NCBI RefSeq assembly: GCF_031845375.1
Contig: NZ_JAVREK010000006.1
Location: 62,001 to 126,000 of the forward strand
DNA length: 64,000 nt
Direction of reading: 5' to 3'
Source of the DNA: Streptomonospora wellingtoniae
Lineage (GTDB): Bacteria; Actinomycetota; Actinomycetes; Streptosporangiales; Streptosporangiaceae
The notes beneath the pieces were generated by a model that was given only the letters and a program-made list of their open reading frames with translations, was not told where the DNA came from and ran no database searches. Numbering within the stretch: the first letter of the stretch is position 1; each line of letters starts with the position of its first letter. Position numbers and translations under genes: made by a program. Positions 49,668-57,980 of the stretch are shown here, piece by piece.

Positions 49668-50555
49668 CTACTTCTGCTCGGCGGTGAGCTGGTCGACCAG
49701 CTTGAGCAGAGCCGAGTGGTCGAGGCCGCCGTGGCCCTGGGCCCTGAGCGCGCCGATGAACTGCGCCACCAGCGCGCCCATCGGAATGGGCACGCCCGCC
49801 TCGCGAGCGGCGGCGGTGACGATGCCCATGTCCTTGTCGTGCAGAGCGATGCGGAACCCGGGCTCGAAGCGGCGGTGGCGCATGGCCTCGCCCTTGCGGG
49901 TGAGCACGGTGCTGCCGGCCAGTCCCCCGTTGAGTACGCGCAGGCCGGCCTCGGTCTCGACTCCGTGGGCCTCCAGGAACACCAGGGCCTCGGCCACCAG
50001 CTGGATGTTGCCGGCGACGATGAGCTGGTTGGCGGCCTTGACGGTCTGGCCCGCGCCCGAGGGTCCCACCAGCACGGCGGTGCCCAGAGGGCCGAAGACG
50101 TCGGCGGCGGCGTCGAAGTCGGCGGCGTCCCCGCCGACCATGATGGACAGCACCCCCTCGACCGCCCCGGCCTCACCGCCGCTGACCGGCGCGTCGAGGA
50201 CGCGCAGACCGCGCTTGGCCCCCTCTTCGGCCACGGTGCGCGCGGTGTCGGGGCGGATGGTGCTCATGTCGATCACCAGCGCTCCGGGCGCCGCGTTGTC
50301 GAACACGCCGCCGGTGGAGAACATCGCCTCTTCGACGTCGGGCGAGTCCGGGACCATGGTGATGACGACGTCGGCGCCGGCCACGGCCTCAGCGGGTGAG
50401 GACACGGCGGTGCCGCCCTTCCCGGCGAAGCGGTCGGTCTGCTGGGGGCTGCGGTCGTAGCCGCGCACGGCGAAGCCGGCGGAGACCAGGTTGGCGGCCA
50501 TGGGCAGGCCCATGATGCCGAGCCCGACGAACGCGATCGTGCGGGTCTGGGACAT
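49668..50555 (-). CDS. glxR: 2-hydroxy-3-oxopropionate (tartronate semialdehyde) reductase
   Basis: The 295-residue beta-hydroxyacid dehydrogenase reduces tartronate semialdehyde to D-glycerate. It has the NAD(P)-binding FVGLGIMGLPMAANL at the N terminus, the substrate-binding DAPVSGGEAGAVEGVLSIMVGG, and the catalytic Lys in GQTVKAANQLIVAGNIQ. The ATG at 50555 has a strong AAGGAGGG site 8 bases upstream. It sits between hyi and gcl on the same strand; family members also take 3-hydroxyisobutyrate, but the context favours glyoxylate metabolism. Confidence 0.92.
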   Translation of the reverse strand: MSQTRTIAFVGLGIMGLPMAANLVSAGFAVRGYDRSPQQTDRFAGKGGTAVSSPAEAVAGADVVITMVPDSPDVEEAMFSTGGVFDNAAPGALVIDMSTIRPDTARTVAEEGAKRGLRVLDAPVSGGEAGAVEGVLSIMVGGDAADFDAAADVFGPLGTAVLVGPSGAGQTVKAANQLIVAGNIQLVAEALVFLEAHGVETEAGLRVLNGGLAGSTVLTRKGEAMRHRRFEPGFRIALHDKDMGIVTAAAREAGVPIPMGALVAQFIGALRAQGHGGLDHSALLKLVDQLTAEQK

Positions 50556-50773
50556 GGCGGGTTCCCTCCTTAAAGGGCGGTCGGTGTGGTGCGGTAGCAG
50601 GGTCGCGGCGGCGGCTCGGGCAGGGTGCCCGCCGTCGGCGGCGGGCGGATGCGGGCGCTGCGGAGCGCCTCGGCCAGGGCGGCGGTCGGGCCGGGCGCCC
50701 GCACCGCTCGTGGTTGCCCGGCGGGGGCGCGGCCTCGGGAAGCGGGGCGGGCGCCGGGGAGCCTCGAGCGGCC

Positions 50774-51574
50774 TCAGAGGCGCAGCCCGCCGAAGCTGTC
50801 GGCGGTGGCCCCTGTCGGCTTGTACTCCAGCCCCACGTAGCCGCTGTAGCCGCCGTCCTGCGCCAGGGCGAGCAGGTCCATCAGGGGCAGTTCGCCGCTG
50901 CCGGGCTCGCCCCGCCCGGGTGCGTCGGCGATCTGGATGTGTCCGAACTCGGCGGCGTGGTCGCGCACTACGGCGGCCACGTCGTCCCCGTTGACCGCCA
51001 GGTGGTAGAGGTCCGCGAGCAGCGCGACGTTTGCGGCGCCGGCCTCCTTCGCGGCGGCGACGAAGGCGCGCCCGTCTGCGGCGGTGATCAAGGGGTAGTC
51101 GGCGGAGCCGCTGATGGGCTCGATGAGGACCGTGCCCCCGACGGCCTCCAGCGCCTTGGCGGCGGCCAGCGTGTTCTTCAGGGCGGTCTCGTCCTGCTCG
51201 GCGGGGTCGACGCCGTCCCGGCGCAGCCCGTAGAGCGCGTTGAACCCCGTGGTTCGGGTGCGTTCGGCGATCGCCGCGACGACGTCGAGGTTGTCGCGGA
51301 GCTCCGATACCCGGTCGGGGTGGGAGAGGACGCCGCGGTCGGGGCCGGGCAGCCGCCCGGCGAACAGGTTCAGCCCGGTCAGGCTGACGCCGGCGTGCTC
51401 GACGGAGGCGACGAACGCGTCGACCTCCGCGTCGCCGGGTGCGGCGCTCTCGAAAGGCCACCAGAACTCGACGGCGTCGAATCCGGCCTGGCGCGCGGCG
51501 GCGGGGCGCTGGTGCAGCGGAAGCTCGGTGAACAGCAGCGAGCAGTTGACGGTATAGGGCAGCGAGTGGCTCAC
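50774..51574 (-). CDS. hyi: Hydroxypyruvate isomerase
   Basis: The 266-residue TIM-barrel enzyme of the xylose-isomerase-like fold interconverts hydroxypyruvate and tartronate semialdehyde. Typical pieces are YTVNCSLLFTELPLHQRPAAARQAGFDAVEFWWPF near the start, TVLIEPISGSADYPL with a metal-binding Glu, LLADLYHLAVNGDD, and HIQIADAPGRGEPGSGEL. The GTG at 51574 has AAGGAGG 6 bases upstream. It is the first gene of the leftward hyi-glxR-gcl-alc group, divergent from uraD. Confidence 0.92.
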   Translation of the reverse strand: MSHSLPYTVNCSLLFTELPLHQRPAAARQAGFDAVEFWWPFESAAPGDAEVDAFVASVEHAGVSLTGLNLFAGRLPGPDRGVLSHPDRVSELRDNLDVVAAIAERTRTTGFNALYGLRRDGVDPAEQDETALKNTLAAAKALEAVGGTVLIEPISGSADYPLITAADGRAFVAAAKEAGAANVALLADLYHLAVNGDDVAAVVRDHAAEFGHIQIADAPGRGEPGSGELPLMDLLALAQDGGYSGYVGLEYKPTGATADSFGGLRL

Positions 51575-52052
51575 GGCTCGCCTCCTTCGGGAGGACGTGT
51601 GGTGGGTTCGGCTGGTGCGGAGCCTGCCTGCGCAGGCCCCGGAGCGTCGCGCAGGAGGCCGCCGAGCGCTCTCCGGCGCGCTCGGCGGCGGAGCCGGCCC
51701 GGGCGGGTGCGGCAGCGGGAAGAAGGACGGCGCGGACGGGGTGGCTGTGCCTCGGATCGTCTGGATCGTCGGGCCGCTACAATAGTTTTCACTATGTGGA
51801 ATTTGTTTTTCACTTCAAGGAATAATTGTGAGTTTGCGCCACGCCCATAAGCTTGTCAACCACCCGTGGGGCTCCGCTTCGGCGGCGGCTCGGCCGCATG
51901 CGCGCGCGCCCGCTGCCGACCGGACGCGGATTTCCGCCGCTGCGCCGGGTACGCCTCCCGAACACCGGGCAGGTTCATGGCCACCGGGGGTCCCGCTGCG
52001 ACGCCCTTCGGACCCGGGTCACCGCCGGGCACGACCGGCGAAGGAGGACGCC
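51575..52052. promoter_or_regulatory. Divergent promoter region of the purine cassette, AT-rich island with IclR-type operator
   Basis: About 480 bases separate hyi from uraD. Positions 51775-51835 are strikingly AT-rich for this genome and contain a consensus plus-strand -10 TACAAT (51778-51783) and minus-strand TTGAAG. The motif TTTTCACTATGTGGAA (51786-51801) resembles a 16-base segment before the IclR gene (56966-56981) at 11 of 16 positions, and ATAGT/ACTAT form a small dyad within it. It is the probable control point for both wings. The remaining bases show nothing clear. Confidence 0.6.
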
Positions 52053-52583
52053 ATGCCGGACGACACCGCAGTGCAGAGTGCCGACGCCGGACTCGCGCGC
52101 GTCAACGCGCTCGCCCCCGAGGAGTTCCGGGCGGAGTTCGGCCGGTGCCTGGAGGTCGACCGCTGGGTGGAAGGGCTCCACTTCAGGCGCCCCTTCGGGT
52201 CGCGCTCCGAACTGCTGGACGCCGCGGACCGGATCGCGCGCACGCTCACCGAAGACGAGGTCGCCGCCGCCCTGGCGCGGCACCCGCGCATCGGCGAGCC
52301 TGCCGGCGGCGCGGAAACCGAGGCCGGGTGGTCCCGCGGCGAGCAGTCGGGGTTCACCGCAGCAGAGGCGGGCCTGCGCGAGCGGTTCGCGGCCGTTCAG
52401 GCCGACTACGAGCGACGCTTCGACCGCATCTACCTGGTCTGCGCGGCCAACCGCTCGGCCCGCGAGCTGCTGGACGACCTCACCGCCCGCATGGGCAACG
52501 ACGCCGCGACCGAGGAGCGCGTCGTCGCGGGCGAGCTCCGCCGCATCGCCCTCCAGCGCGTCGGAAAGGTGCTCGACAGCTGA
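52053..52583 (+). CDS. uraD: 2-oxo-4-hydroxy-4-carboxy-5-ureidoimidazoline (OHCU) decarboxylase
   Basis: The 176-residue enzyme converts OHCU to S-allantoin. Family pieces visible are LNxxxxEEF-like LAPEEFRAEFGRCLEVDRWV, LARHPRIGEPAG with the catalytic His, WSRGEQSGF and the C-terminal AANRSARELLDDLTARMGNDAATEERVVAGELRRIALQRV. The ATG at 52053 has AAGGAGG 5 bases upstream. Its stop overlaps the uraH ATG by one base, so the two are coupled. Confidence 0.93.
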   Translation: MPDDTAVQSADAGLARVNALAPEEFRAEFGRCLEVDRWVEGLHFRRPFGSRSELLDAADRIARTLTEDEVAAALARHPRIGEPAGGAETEAGWSRGEQSGFTAAEAGLRERFAAVQADYERRFDRIYLVCAANRSARELLDDLTARMGNDAATEERVVAGELRRIALQRVGKVLDS

Positions 52584-52945
52584 TGAGCCACATCACCACG
52601 CACGTGTTGGACACCGCCCGGGGCCGGCCGGCCGCAGGAGTCCCGGTACTCCTGGAGCACCCGGCAACCCACGCGGCGAGCGCCGACGGCCGCACCGGCG
52701 GCTGGACGGCGATCGCCTCCGCAGCCACCGACGACGACGGGCGCGCCGGCGCCCTGGGCCCCGAACGGCTCGCGGCGGGGCCCTACCGTCTCGTCTTCGA
52801 TACCGCCCACTACTTCGCGCGCACCGGACAGCAGGCCTTCTACCCGGAGGTGTCGGTGGTGTTCGAACTCGCCGACGAGGACGCCCACTACCACGTTCCG
52901 CTGCTGCTCAGCCCGCATTCATACACGACCTACCGCGGCAGCTGA
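52583..52945 (+). CDS. uraH: 5-hydroxyisourate hydrolase (transthyretin-like)
   Basis: The 120-residue protein hydrolyses 5-hydroxyisourate to OHCU. The N terminus (ITTHVLDTARGRPAAGVPV) and the C-terminal tetrapeptide YRGS are the diagnostic HIUase signatures; catalytic His and Arg residues in THVLD and HVPLLLSPHSYTTYRGS are in place. The ATG at 52583 overlaps the uraD stop. A strong hairpin lies between it and uox. Confidence 0.95.
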   Translation: MSHITTHVLDTARGRPAAGVPVLLEHPATHAASADGRTGGWTAIASAATDDDGRAGALGPERLAAGPYRLVFDTAHYFARTGQQAFYPEVSVVFELADEDAHYHVPLLLSPHSYTTYRGS

Positions 52946-52954
52946 GCCGCGGCG

Positions 52955-52982
52955 CGCCGGGCGCCGCCGTCGGCGCCCGGCG
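52955..52982 (+). terminator. Intercistronic hairpin between uraH and uox
   Basis: CGCCGGGCGCC and GGCGCCCGGCG form a perfect 11-bp stem with a 6-base loop. It starts 9 bases after the uraH stop and 42 bases before the uox ATG. It could attenuate uox relative to uraD-uraH or stabilise the upstream mRNA 3' end. Confidence 0.6.
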
Positions 52983-53024
52983 ACCGGGTCCACCGGCCCC
53001 CACCACCGGACCGAGGAGCCAGTC

Positions 53025-53957
53025 ATGGGAATCCGGCTCGGGCGCAACGAGTACGGCAAGGCCGAGGTGCGCCTCGTGCACGTCGACCGCTCCGCCAGCG
53101 TCCACCGCATCAAGGACCTCAACGTCAGCACCCGGTTGCGGGGCGACATGGAGGCGGTGCACACCCGCGGCGACAACACCAACTGCCTGACCACCGACAC
53201 CCAGAAGAACACCGTCTACGCGCTGGCGCGCGAGCACGGGGTCGGCGCCGCCGAGGAGTTCGGACTGCTGCTGGCCCGGCACTTCACCGGCGAGCACGCC
53301 TCCGTCCACGGTGCCGCGGTGGAGCTGCAGGAGTTCGCCTGGCAGCGCATCCCCACCTCCGAGGGGCCCCACGGCCACGCTTTCGTGCGCAGCGGGGCCG
53401 AGACCCGCACCGTCGTGGTCACCGCCGACCGCGGCGGCGAGTGGGTCGTGTCCGGGTTCGAGGGGCTGACGGTGCTCAAGTCCGCCGACTCGGAGTTCCG
53501 CGGGTTTCCCCGCACCCGGTTCACCACCCTGGCCGAGACCGGCGACCGCATCCTGGCGACCGACGTCACCGCCCGGTGGCGCTACGCAGCCGGTTGGAAC
53601 GCGCCGGGCAGCGCTCCCGAGGAGGCTCCGGAGGCCGTGGGGTGGGACGCGGCCTACGAACGGGTGAAAGGGCTGGTGCTGGAAGCGTTCGCGACAACAC
53701 CGAGCCTGGCGCTACAGCAGAGCCTGTACGCCATGGGCGAGGCGGTGCTGCGCGAGCGCCCGGACATCGCCGAGATCCGCTTCTCGATGCCGAACAACCA
53801 CCACTTCGCTGTGGACCTCGCCCCCTTCGGCATGGACAACCCCAACGTGGTCTTCCACGCCGCCGATCGCCCCTACGGCCGCATCGAGGCCGCCGTCGAA
53901 CGCGACGACGCCCCGGACGCGGGCCCGGCCTGGGACTCGGTGCCCGGTTTCGTCTGA
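53025..53957 (+). CDS. uox: Urate oxidase (uricase)
   Basis: The 310-residue cofactor-free uricase oxidises urate to 5-hydroxyisourate. Both uricase halves are present: LGRNEYGKAEVRLVHVDR with the catalytic Lys, TRGDNTNCLTTDTQKNTVYAL with the Thr of the dyad, FEGLTVLKSADSEFRGFPRTRFTTL, and the C-terminal LPNNHHFAVDL-type MPNNHHFAVDLAPFGMDN. The His and Asn there are catalytic. No C-terminal peroxisomal-type signal, as expected in bacteria. It is convergent with allB. Confidence 0.96.
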   Translation: MGIRLGRNEYGKAEVRLVHVDRSASVHRIKDLNVSTRLRGDMEAVHTRGDNTNCLTTDTQKNTVYALAREHGVGAAEEFGLLLARHFTGEHASVHGAAVELQEFAWQRIPTSEGPHGHAFVRSGAETRTVVVTADRGGEWVVSGFEGLTVLKSADSEFRGFPRTRFTTLAETGDRILATDVTARWRYAAGWNAPGSAPEEAPEAVGWDAAYERVKGLVLEAFATTPSLALQQSLYAMGEAVLRERPDIAEIRFSMPNNHHFAVDLAPFGMDNPNVVFHAADRPYGRIEAAVERDDAPDAGPAWDSVPGFV

Positions 53958-54020
53958 GAGGGCCGGGCGGGCGCGCGGCCGCCGCCCCCGCAGCCGACCA
54001 CGCGGCGCGGCGGTCCGCGG

Positions 54021-55454
54021 CTACAGGGCCGTCCGGGCGACTCCCCGGCTCAGCAACCGGCCGTGCGGCGCCGCGTCCGGGGCCCCGGGATGGACGCGCC
54101 GGCCGCGCAGCCAGGTGGCGCGGACCTCCCCGAGGACGTCGCGGCCGTGGTAAGGCGTCAGCGGGTGGCGGTGGCTCAGCGAGGCCGCATCGACCCGGAA
54201 GGCGGAGTCCGGGGCGACGACCGCGAAGTCGGCGTCGAAGCCCGCGGCCAACGCTCCCTTTCCGGGGAGCCCCGCGATCTCGGCGGGGCGCCGCGACATC
54301 CACGCGGCCACGTCGGCGAGCGTGTACCCCCGCGCGGCGGCAGCCGTCCACACCGCGGCGAAGCCCACCTGCAGGCCGGAGATCCCGCCCCACGCCGCCG
54401 CGAAGTCGCCCGCGGCGGTGTCCTTGAGATCGGGGGTGCTCGGCGAGTGGTCGCTGACCACGCAGTCCACGGTCCCGTCGGCCAGGCCCTGCCACAGCGC
54501 CTCCCGGTCGGCGGCGCCGCGGATCGGCGGGCAGCACTTGTACTCGGTGGCCCCCGCCGGCACGTCCTCCGCCGCCAGCGCCAGGTAGTGCGGGCAGGTC
54601 TCGGCGGTCACCTGCACACCCTCGGCGCGCGCCCGGGCGAGGCGCGCCAGGCCCGCCGCCGACGACAGGTGCAGAAGATGCACGCGCGTACCCGCGGCCC
54701 GCGCCGCCTCGACCGCCGTACCCACCGCCGCCGCCTCGGCCTCGGCCGGACGGGAGGCCAGGAAGCCCGCGTAGGTGCGCCCGCGCGGCTCGGGCGCCGC
54801 CGCGAGCACGCCGGGGTCCTCGGCGTGCACGATCAGCAGCCCGCCGAACCCGCCGAGGACCGCTGCCGCGGCACGCAGCCGCTCGGCGCTCAGGTGCCCG
54901 AACTCCGGCACCCCCGACGGCGACAGGAACGCCTTGAACCCGCAGACTCCGGCATCGTGCAGCCGCCGCAGCTCGCCCGCCGTCCCGGGACCGGTGTTCT
55001 CGGGCACGGCGCCGCCCCAGAAGGCCACGTCGACCGCGACGGCTCCGTCGGCCGCCGCGCGCTTGGCCGCCAGGCCGCCGAGGGTCGTGGTGGGCGGAAC
55101 GCTGTTCAGCGGCATGTCGACGAGCGTGGTGATCCCGCCGGCGGCCGCGGCGCGAGAGGCGGTGGCGAAGCCCTCCCATTCCGTGCGGCCCGGCTCGTTG
55201 ACGTGCACGTGGCTGTCGACGAGGCCGGGCATCAACACCTCGTCCGCCGCGGTCTCGACGGTGTGCGCGGCCCGCGCAGCGCTGCCGAATCCGCCGACCC
55301 AGGCGATGCGCCCGTCCCGCACCCCGATCGCCGCCGCGCGCTCCCCGTCGGGGGTGACGGCGCGCCGCGCCCGGACGATCAGGTCGCAGTCGCGGTCGGC
55401 GCGCTCGGACTCCGCTCCCGCTCCGCACCCGGATCCGGTGCCGTTCGTGTCCAC
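54021..55454 (-). CDS. allB: Allantoinase
   Basis: The 477-residue amidohydrolase opens allantoin to allantoate. Metal-binding residues are visible: His-x-His in DSHVHVNEPGRTEWEGF, the carboxylated Lys in GFKAFLSPSG, His in IVHAED and LLHLSSA, and Asp in SDHSPS. CCPPIRG is typical of allantoinases. The GTG at 55454 follows GGAGG by 4 bases; the extended frame upstream belongs to another gene. It lies 59 bases after the DUF6986 gene and is likely co-transcribed with it. Confidence 0.94.
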   Translation of the reverse strand: MDTNGTGSGCGAGAESERADRDCDLIVRARRAVTPDGERAAAIGVRDGRIAWVGGFGSAARAAHTVETAADEVLMPGLVDSHVHVNEPGRTEWEGFATASRAAAAGGITTLVDMPLNSVPPTTTLGGLAAKRAAADGAVAVDVAFWGGAVPENTGPGTAGELRRLHDAGVCGFKAFLSPSGVPEFGHLSAERLRAAAAVLGGFGGLLIVHAEDPGVLAAAPEPRGRTYAGFLASRPAEAEAAAVGTAVEAARAAGTRVHLLHLSSAAGLARLARARAEGVQVTAETCPHYLALAAEDVPAGATEYKCCPPIRGAADREALWQGLADGTVDCVVSDHSPSTPDLKDTAAGDFAAAWGGISGLQVGFAAVWTAAAARGYTLADVAAWMSRRPAEIAGLPGKGALAAGFDADFAVVAPDSAFRVDAASLSHRHPLTPYHGRDVLGEVRATWLRGRRVHPGAPDAAPHGRLLSRGVARTAL

Positions 55455-55513
55455 ATCCCCTCCGTTCCCCGAGTCGCGGCGCCGCCCGGCGCCGGCCGCT
55501 TCCGTGGCGGTCG

Positions 55514-56809
55514 CTAGCTGATCCGGCGCTGCGCCAGGGCGGCGAGGTCGTCGGCGCCCGCGCCGCAGGCCGCGGCGACCTCGGGCTCGTCGAGGGCGCC
55601 GCACTGCAGTCCGCGGGTGAGCACCGAGGCCAGGGCCTGGGCCGTGGCGGGTTCGTCGAGGACGGCGCCGCCGACCGATCCCAGATAGTCGGCCAGGCGG
55701 GCGGCCGCCGGCCCGAGCGCGCGGCGATAGAAGACGTAGGTGGCCAGATACCGGGTGGGCAGCTGGTGCGGGTGCATGTCCCAGCCCTGGTAGAAGGCCC
55801 GCTCCAGGGAGCGCGACACCAGCCGCGTGTGCAGCCGCCAGGCCGCGTGCACCTGCTCGGCCGGACCCACGGGCAGCACGTTGGTGGAGCCGTCCGAGAG
55901 CCGAACGCCCGTACCGGCGGCCGCCACCTGCATCACCGCCTTGGCGTAGTCGGCGGCCGGATGGTCCATGGCCTGGTGCGCGGCGGTCACGCCGCAGGCT
56001 GCGGTGTAGTCGTAGGTGCCGAAGTGCAGGGCGGTGACCCGGCCGCCGCCGGCCCGCACCATCCGGGCCAGGTCCGCGGTGCCGCCGGGGCCGATCACAC
56101 ACTGCGGGGTCTCGACCTGCAGTTCGAACCGCAGGCGCCCCTCCGGCAGTCCGAACAGCTCCTCCATCCGGGCGAGCGCCCATGCCGCAGCCTCGACCTG
56201 CTCCACCGACGTGATCTTGGGCAGGGTGATCCGCAGACCCTCCGGCAGCCCGCCGGCCTTCTCCAGTAGGGCGCTCAGGAACAGGGTCAGACTGCGGGTT
56301 CCGCGGCGGCGCCCCTCGGCCTCCATGCCCTTCATACGGATGCCGATGCCGGGCGGGGCCGTCCCGGCGGCCACGTCCGCGCCGAGCGCGGCCGCCGCCG
56401 CGCCGACGTCGGCGTCCTCCGCATCGTCGGTTCGGACCCCGTAGCCGTCCTCGGCGTCGACGCGCAGGTCCTCGATCGGTTCCCGGTCCAGCTTGGCCAG
56501 AACGCGCGGCAGCGCCGCGGCCACGTCGGCCTCCTCCAGGCCGGTCGCCGCCGCCAGTCCGGCCGCACCCGGGGCGAACGCGCGCAGCGCCGCCGCCGCC
56601 TGCTCACCCCAGGCGGCGGCAAGGCCGCGCCGGATTCGGTCGGCGGGCACGTAGACGGTGTGCACCGGCTGCCGCCCGCCGCCCGTTCCGGGGTAGTCGC
56701 GCCGCAGGCGCGCGTCGGCTCGGGAGAGCCGGGCGTCCAGACCGGCGTTCACCTCCTCCAGCGCACCCGCCAGGTGCGATGCGGACGGACCGGTGTCCGC
56801 GCCCGGCAC
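55514..56809 (-). CDS. DUF6986/HpcH-HpaI-like aldolase (CitE superfamily) in the purine cassette
   Basis: The 431-residue protein has a PEP/pyruvate TIM-barrel core: PVHTVYVPADRIRRG, DLRVDAEDGYG, IGIRMKGMEAEGRRRGTRSLTLFL, LRFELQVETPQCVIGPGG with a metal-binding Glu, and VTALHFGTYDYTAACG with Asp. This is the actinobacterial DUF6986 family, related to CitE/malyl-CoA lyases and sometimes annotated as an aldolase. The context suggests it handles glyoxylate, for example condensing or cleaving a malate- or citramalate-like CoA product, but this is inference. I start it at GTG 56809 for GGAGG 4 bases upstream. Confidence 0.75.
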   Translation of the reverse strand: MPGADTGPSASHLAGALEEVNAGLDARLSRADARLRRDYPGTGGGRQPVHTVYVPADRIRRGLAAAWGEQAAAALRAFAPGAAGLAAATGLEEADVAAALPRVLAKLDREPIEDLRVDAEDGYGVRTDDAEDADVGAAAAALGADVAAGTAPPGIGIRMKGMEAEGRRRGTRSLTLFLSALLEKAGGLPEGLRITLPKITSVEQVEAAAWALARMEELFGLPEGRLRFELQVETPQCVIGPGGTADLARMVRAGGGRVTALHFGTYDYTAACGVTAAHQAMDHPAADYAKAVMQVAAAGTGVRLSDGSTNVLPVGPAEQVHAAWRLHTRLVSRSLERAFYQGWDMHPHQLPTRYLATYVFYRRALGPAAARLADYLGSVGGAVLDEPATAQALASVLTRGLQCGALDEPEVAAACGAGADDLAALAQRRIS

Positions 56810-56965
56810 CGCGCCTCCGCTTCCTCCGCCTGCAACCACCCCTGGGCCACCGCCTCTCGACCGGGTACGGTCACCACCACCGCCGCCTCCGCCCGGGCAG
56901 CCGACCACCCGAGAGCAGGGCGGAGACTCTCATCGCGCATGCGACTTCTATATCGCGGACACTAA

Positions 56966-56981
56966 CTTTTACAATTCGGAA
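56966..56981 (+). promoter_or_regulatory. IclR-type operator candidate upstream of the purine regulator
   Basis: CTTTTACAATTCGGAA shares 11 of 16 positions with 51786-51801 in the hyi/uraD divergent region. It lies in the only AT-rich patch between the DUF6986 gene and iclR, 60 bases before the regulator ATG, and could control both directions. Confidence 0.5.
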
Positions 56982-57040
56982 CAACAAGAGTCGGCGGGCC
57001 GCCGGCGGCCCCCGGGGTGCCGCGGCCGCCGGGGCACGAG

Positions 57041-57850
57041 ATGGGAGCAGCTGACTTGGCTTCGTCACAGGCGGCGGCCGGCGCCGGCCCCGCACCCAGG
57101 GCGCGCTCGGGCGGCGTGCAGTCGCTGGACCGCGCGTTCTTCCTGCTGGAGATCATGGCCGAGGCCGGAGGCGAGGTCTCGCTGAGCCAGCTCGCCGAGT
57201 CCTCCGGTCTGCCGCTGCCCACCATCCACCGCATCATCCGCACCCTGCTCGCCAACGGCTACGTGCGTCAGCTCCCGTCCCGGCGCTACGCGCTGGGCCC
57301 CCGGCTCATCGGCCTGGGCGACAGCGCCTCGCGGATGCTGGGCACCTGGGCGCGGCCGCACCTGGGACACCTCGTCGACGAGCTGGGCGAGACCGCCAAC
57401 CTGGCCATGCTCGACGGCGACAAGGTGGTCTACGTCGCGCAGGTGCCCTCGCAGCACGCGATGCGGATGTTCACCGAGGTGGGCCGGCGCGTACCGGCCC
57501 ACTCGGCGGGCGTGGGCAAGGCGCTGCTGGCCCAGCTTCCGGAGAAGGAGGCGCTGTCGACGCTGCGCCGCACCGGCATGCCCGCCGCCACCGACCGCAC
57601 CATCACCGGCACCGAGGCCTTCCTCGCGGAGATGAACCGCATCCGTGAACGCGGCTACGCCATCGACGACGGTGAGCAGGAGGTCGGGGTGCGCTGCCTC
57701 GCCGTGCCCGTGCAGGGCGGACCGGCGATGACGGCGGTCTCGATATCGGGTCCCGAAGCCCGGGTGAGCTGGGACTTCGTCGCCCGTGCCGCCCCGATCG
57801 TGCGCCGCACCGCCCTGCAGCTGGCCGGCGACCTCGACCACCGGGACTAG
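57041..57850 (+). CDS. IclR-family regulator of purine degradation
   Basis: The 269-residue protein has an IclR winged helix (VQSLDRAFFLLEIMAEAGGEVSLSQLAESSGLPLPTIHRIIRTL) and a GAF-like effector domain (ALGPRLIGLGDSASRMLG, VPAHSAGVGKALLAQLP, GYAIDDGEQEVGVRCLAVPV). Its place beside allB/DUF6986 and the shared operator-like motifs suggest it is an AllR-type repressor answering allantoate, glyoxylate or a similar intermediate. The ATG at 57041 has GGGG 6 bases upstream; TTG 57056 is an alternative. Copy D of the palindrome lies 10 bases after its stop. Confidence 0.87.
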   Translation: MGAADLASSQAAAGAGPAPRARSGGVQSLDRAFFLLEIMAEAGGEVSLSQLAESSGLPLPTIHRIIRTLLANGYVRQLPSRRYALGPRLIGLGDSASRMLGTWARPHLGHLVDELGETANLAMLDGDKVVYVAQVPSQHAMRMFTEVGRRVPAHSAGVGKALLAQLPEKEALSTLRRTGMPAATDRTITGTEAFLAEMNRIRERGYAIDDGEQEVGVRCLAVPVQGGPAMTAVSISGPEARVSWDFVARAAPIVRRTALQLAGDLDHRD

Positions 57851-57860
57851 CGTCATCGCC

Positions 57861-57915
57861 GATCAAGTAGCCATCGCAATCGGAAATCGCTTTCCTAGAC
57901 GATGGCTACACGACA
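57861..57915. repeat. Palindromic element, copy D (degenerate)
   Basis: GATCAAGTAGCCATCG (57861-57876) pairs with 57900-57914 over the core GTAGCCATCG, with mismatches outside. The 23-base spacer carries GGAAA/TTTCC around TCGC, the same nested-dyad design as copies A-C. It marks the right end of the purine cassette, between the convergent iclR and era genes. Confidence 0.8.
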
Positions 57916-57980
57916 GCGGGTTCGGTCCCCGCGCAGGCCGTGCGGCCAGGAGAACCAACGGCGAGCGCACCCCGGCCGGC

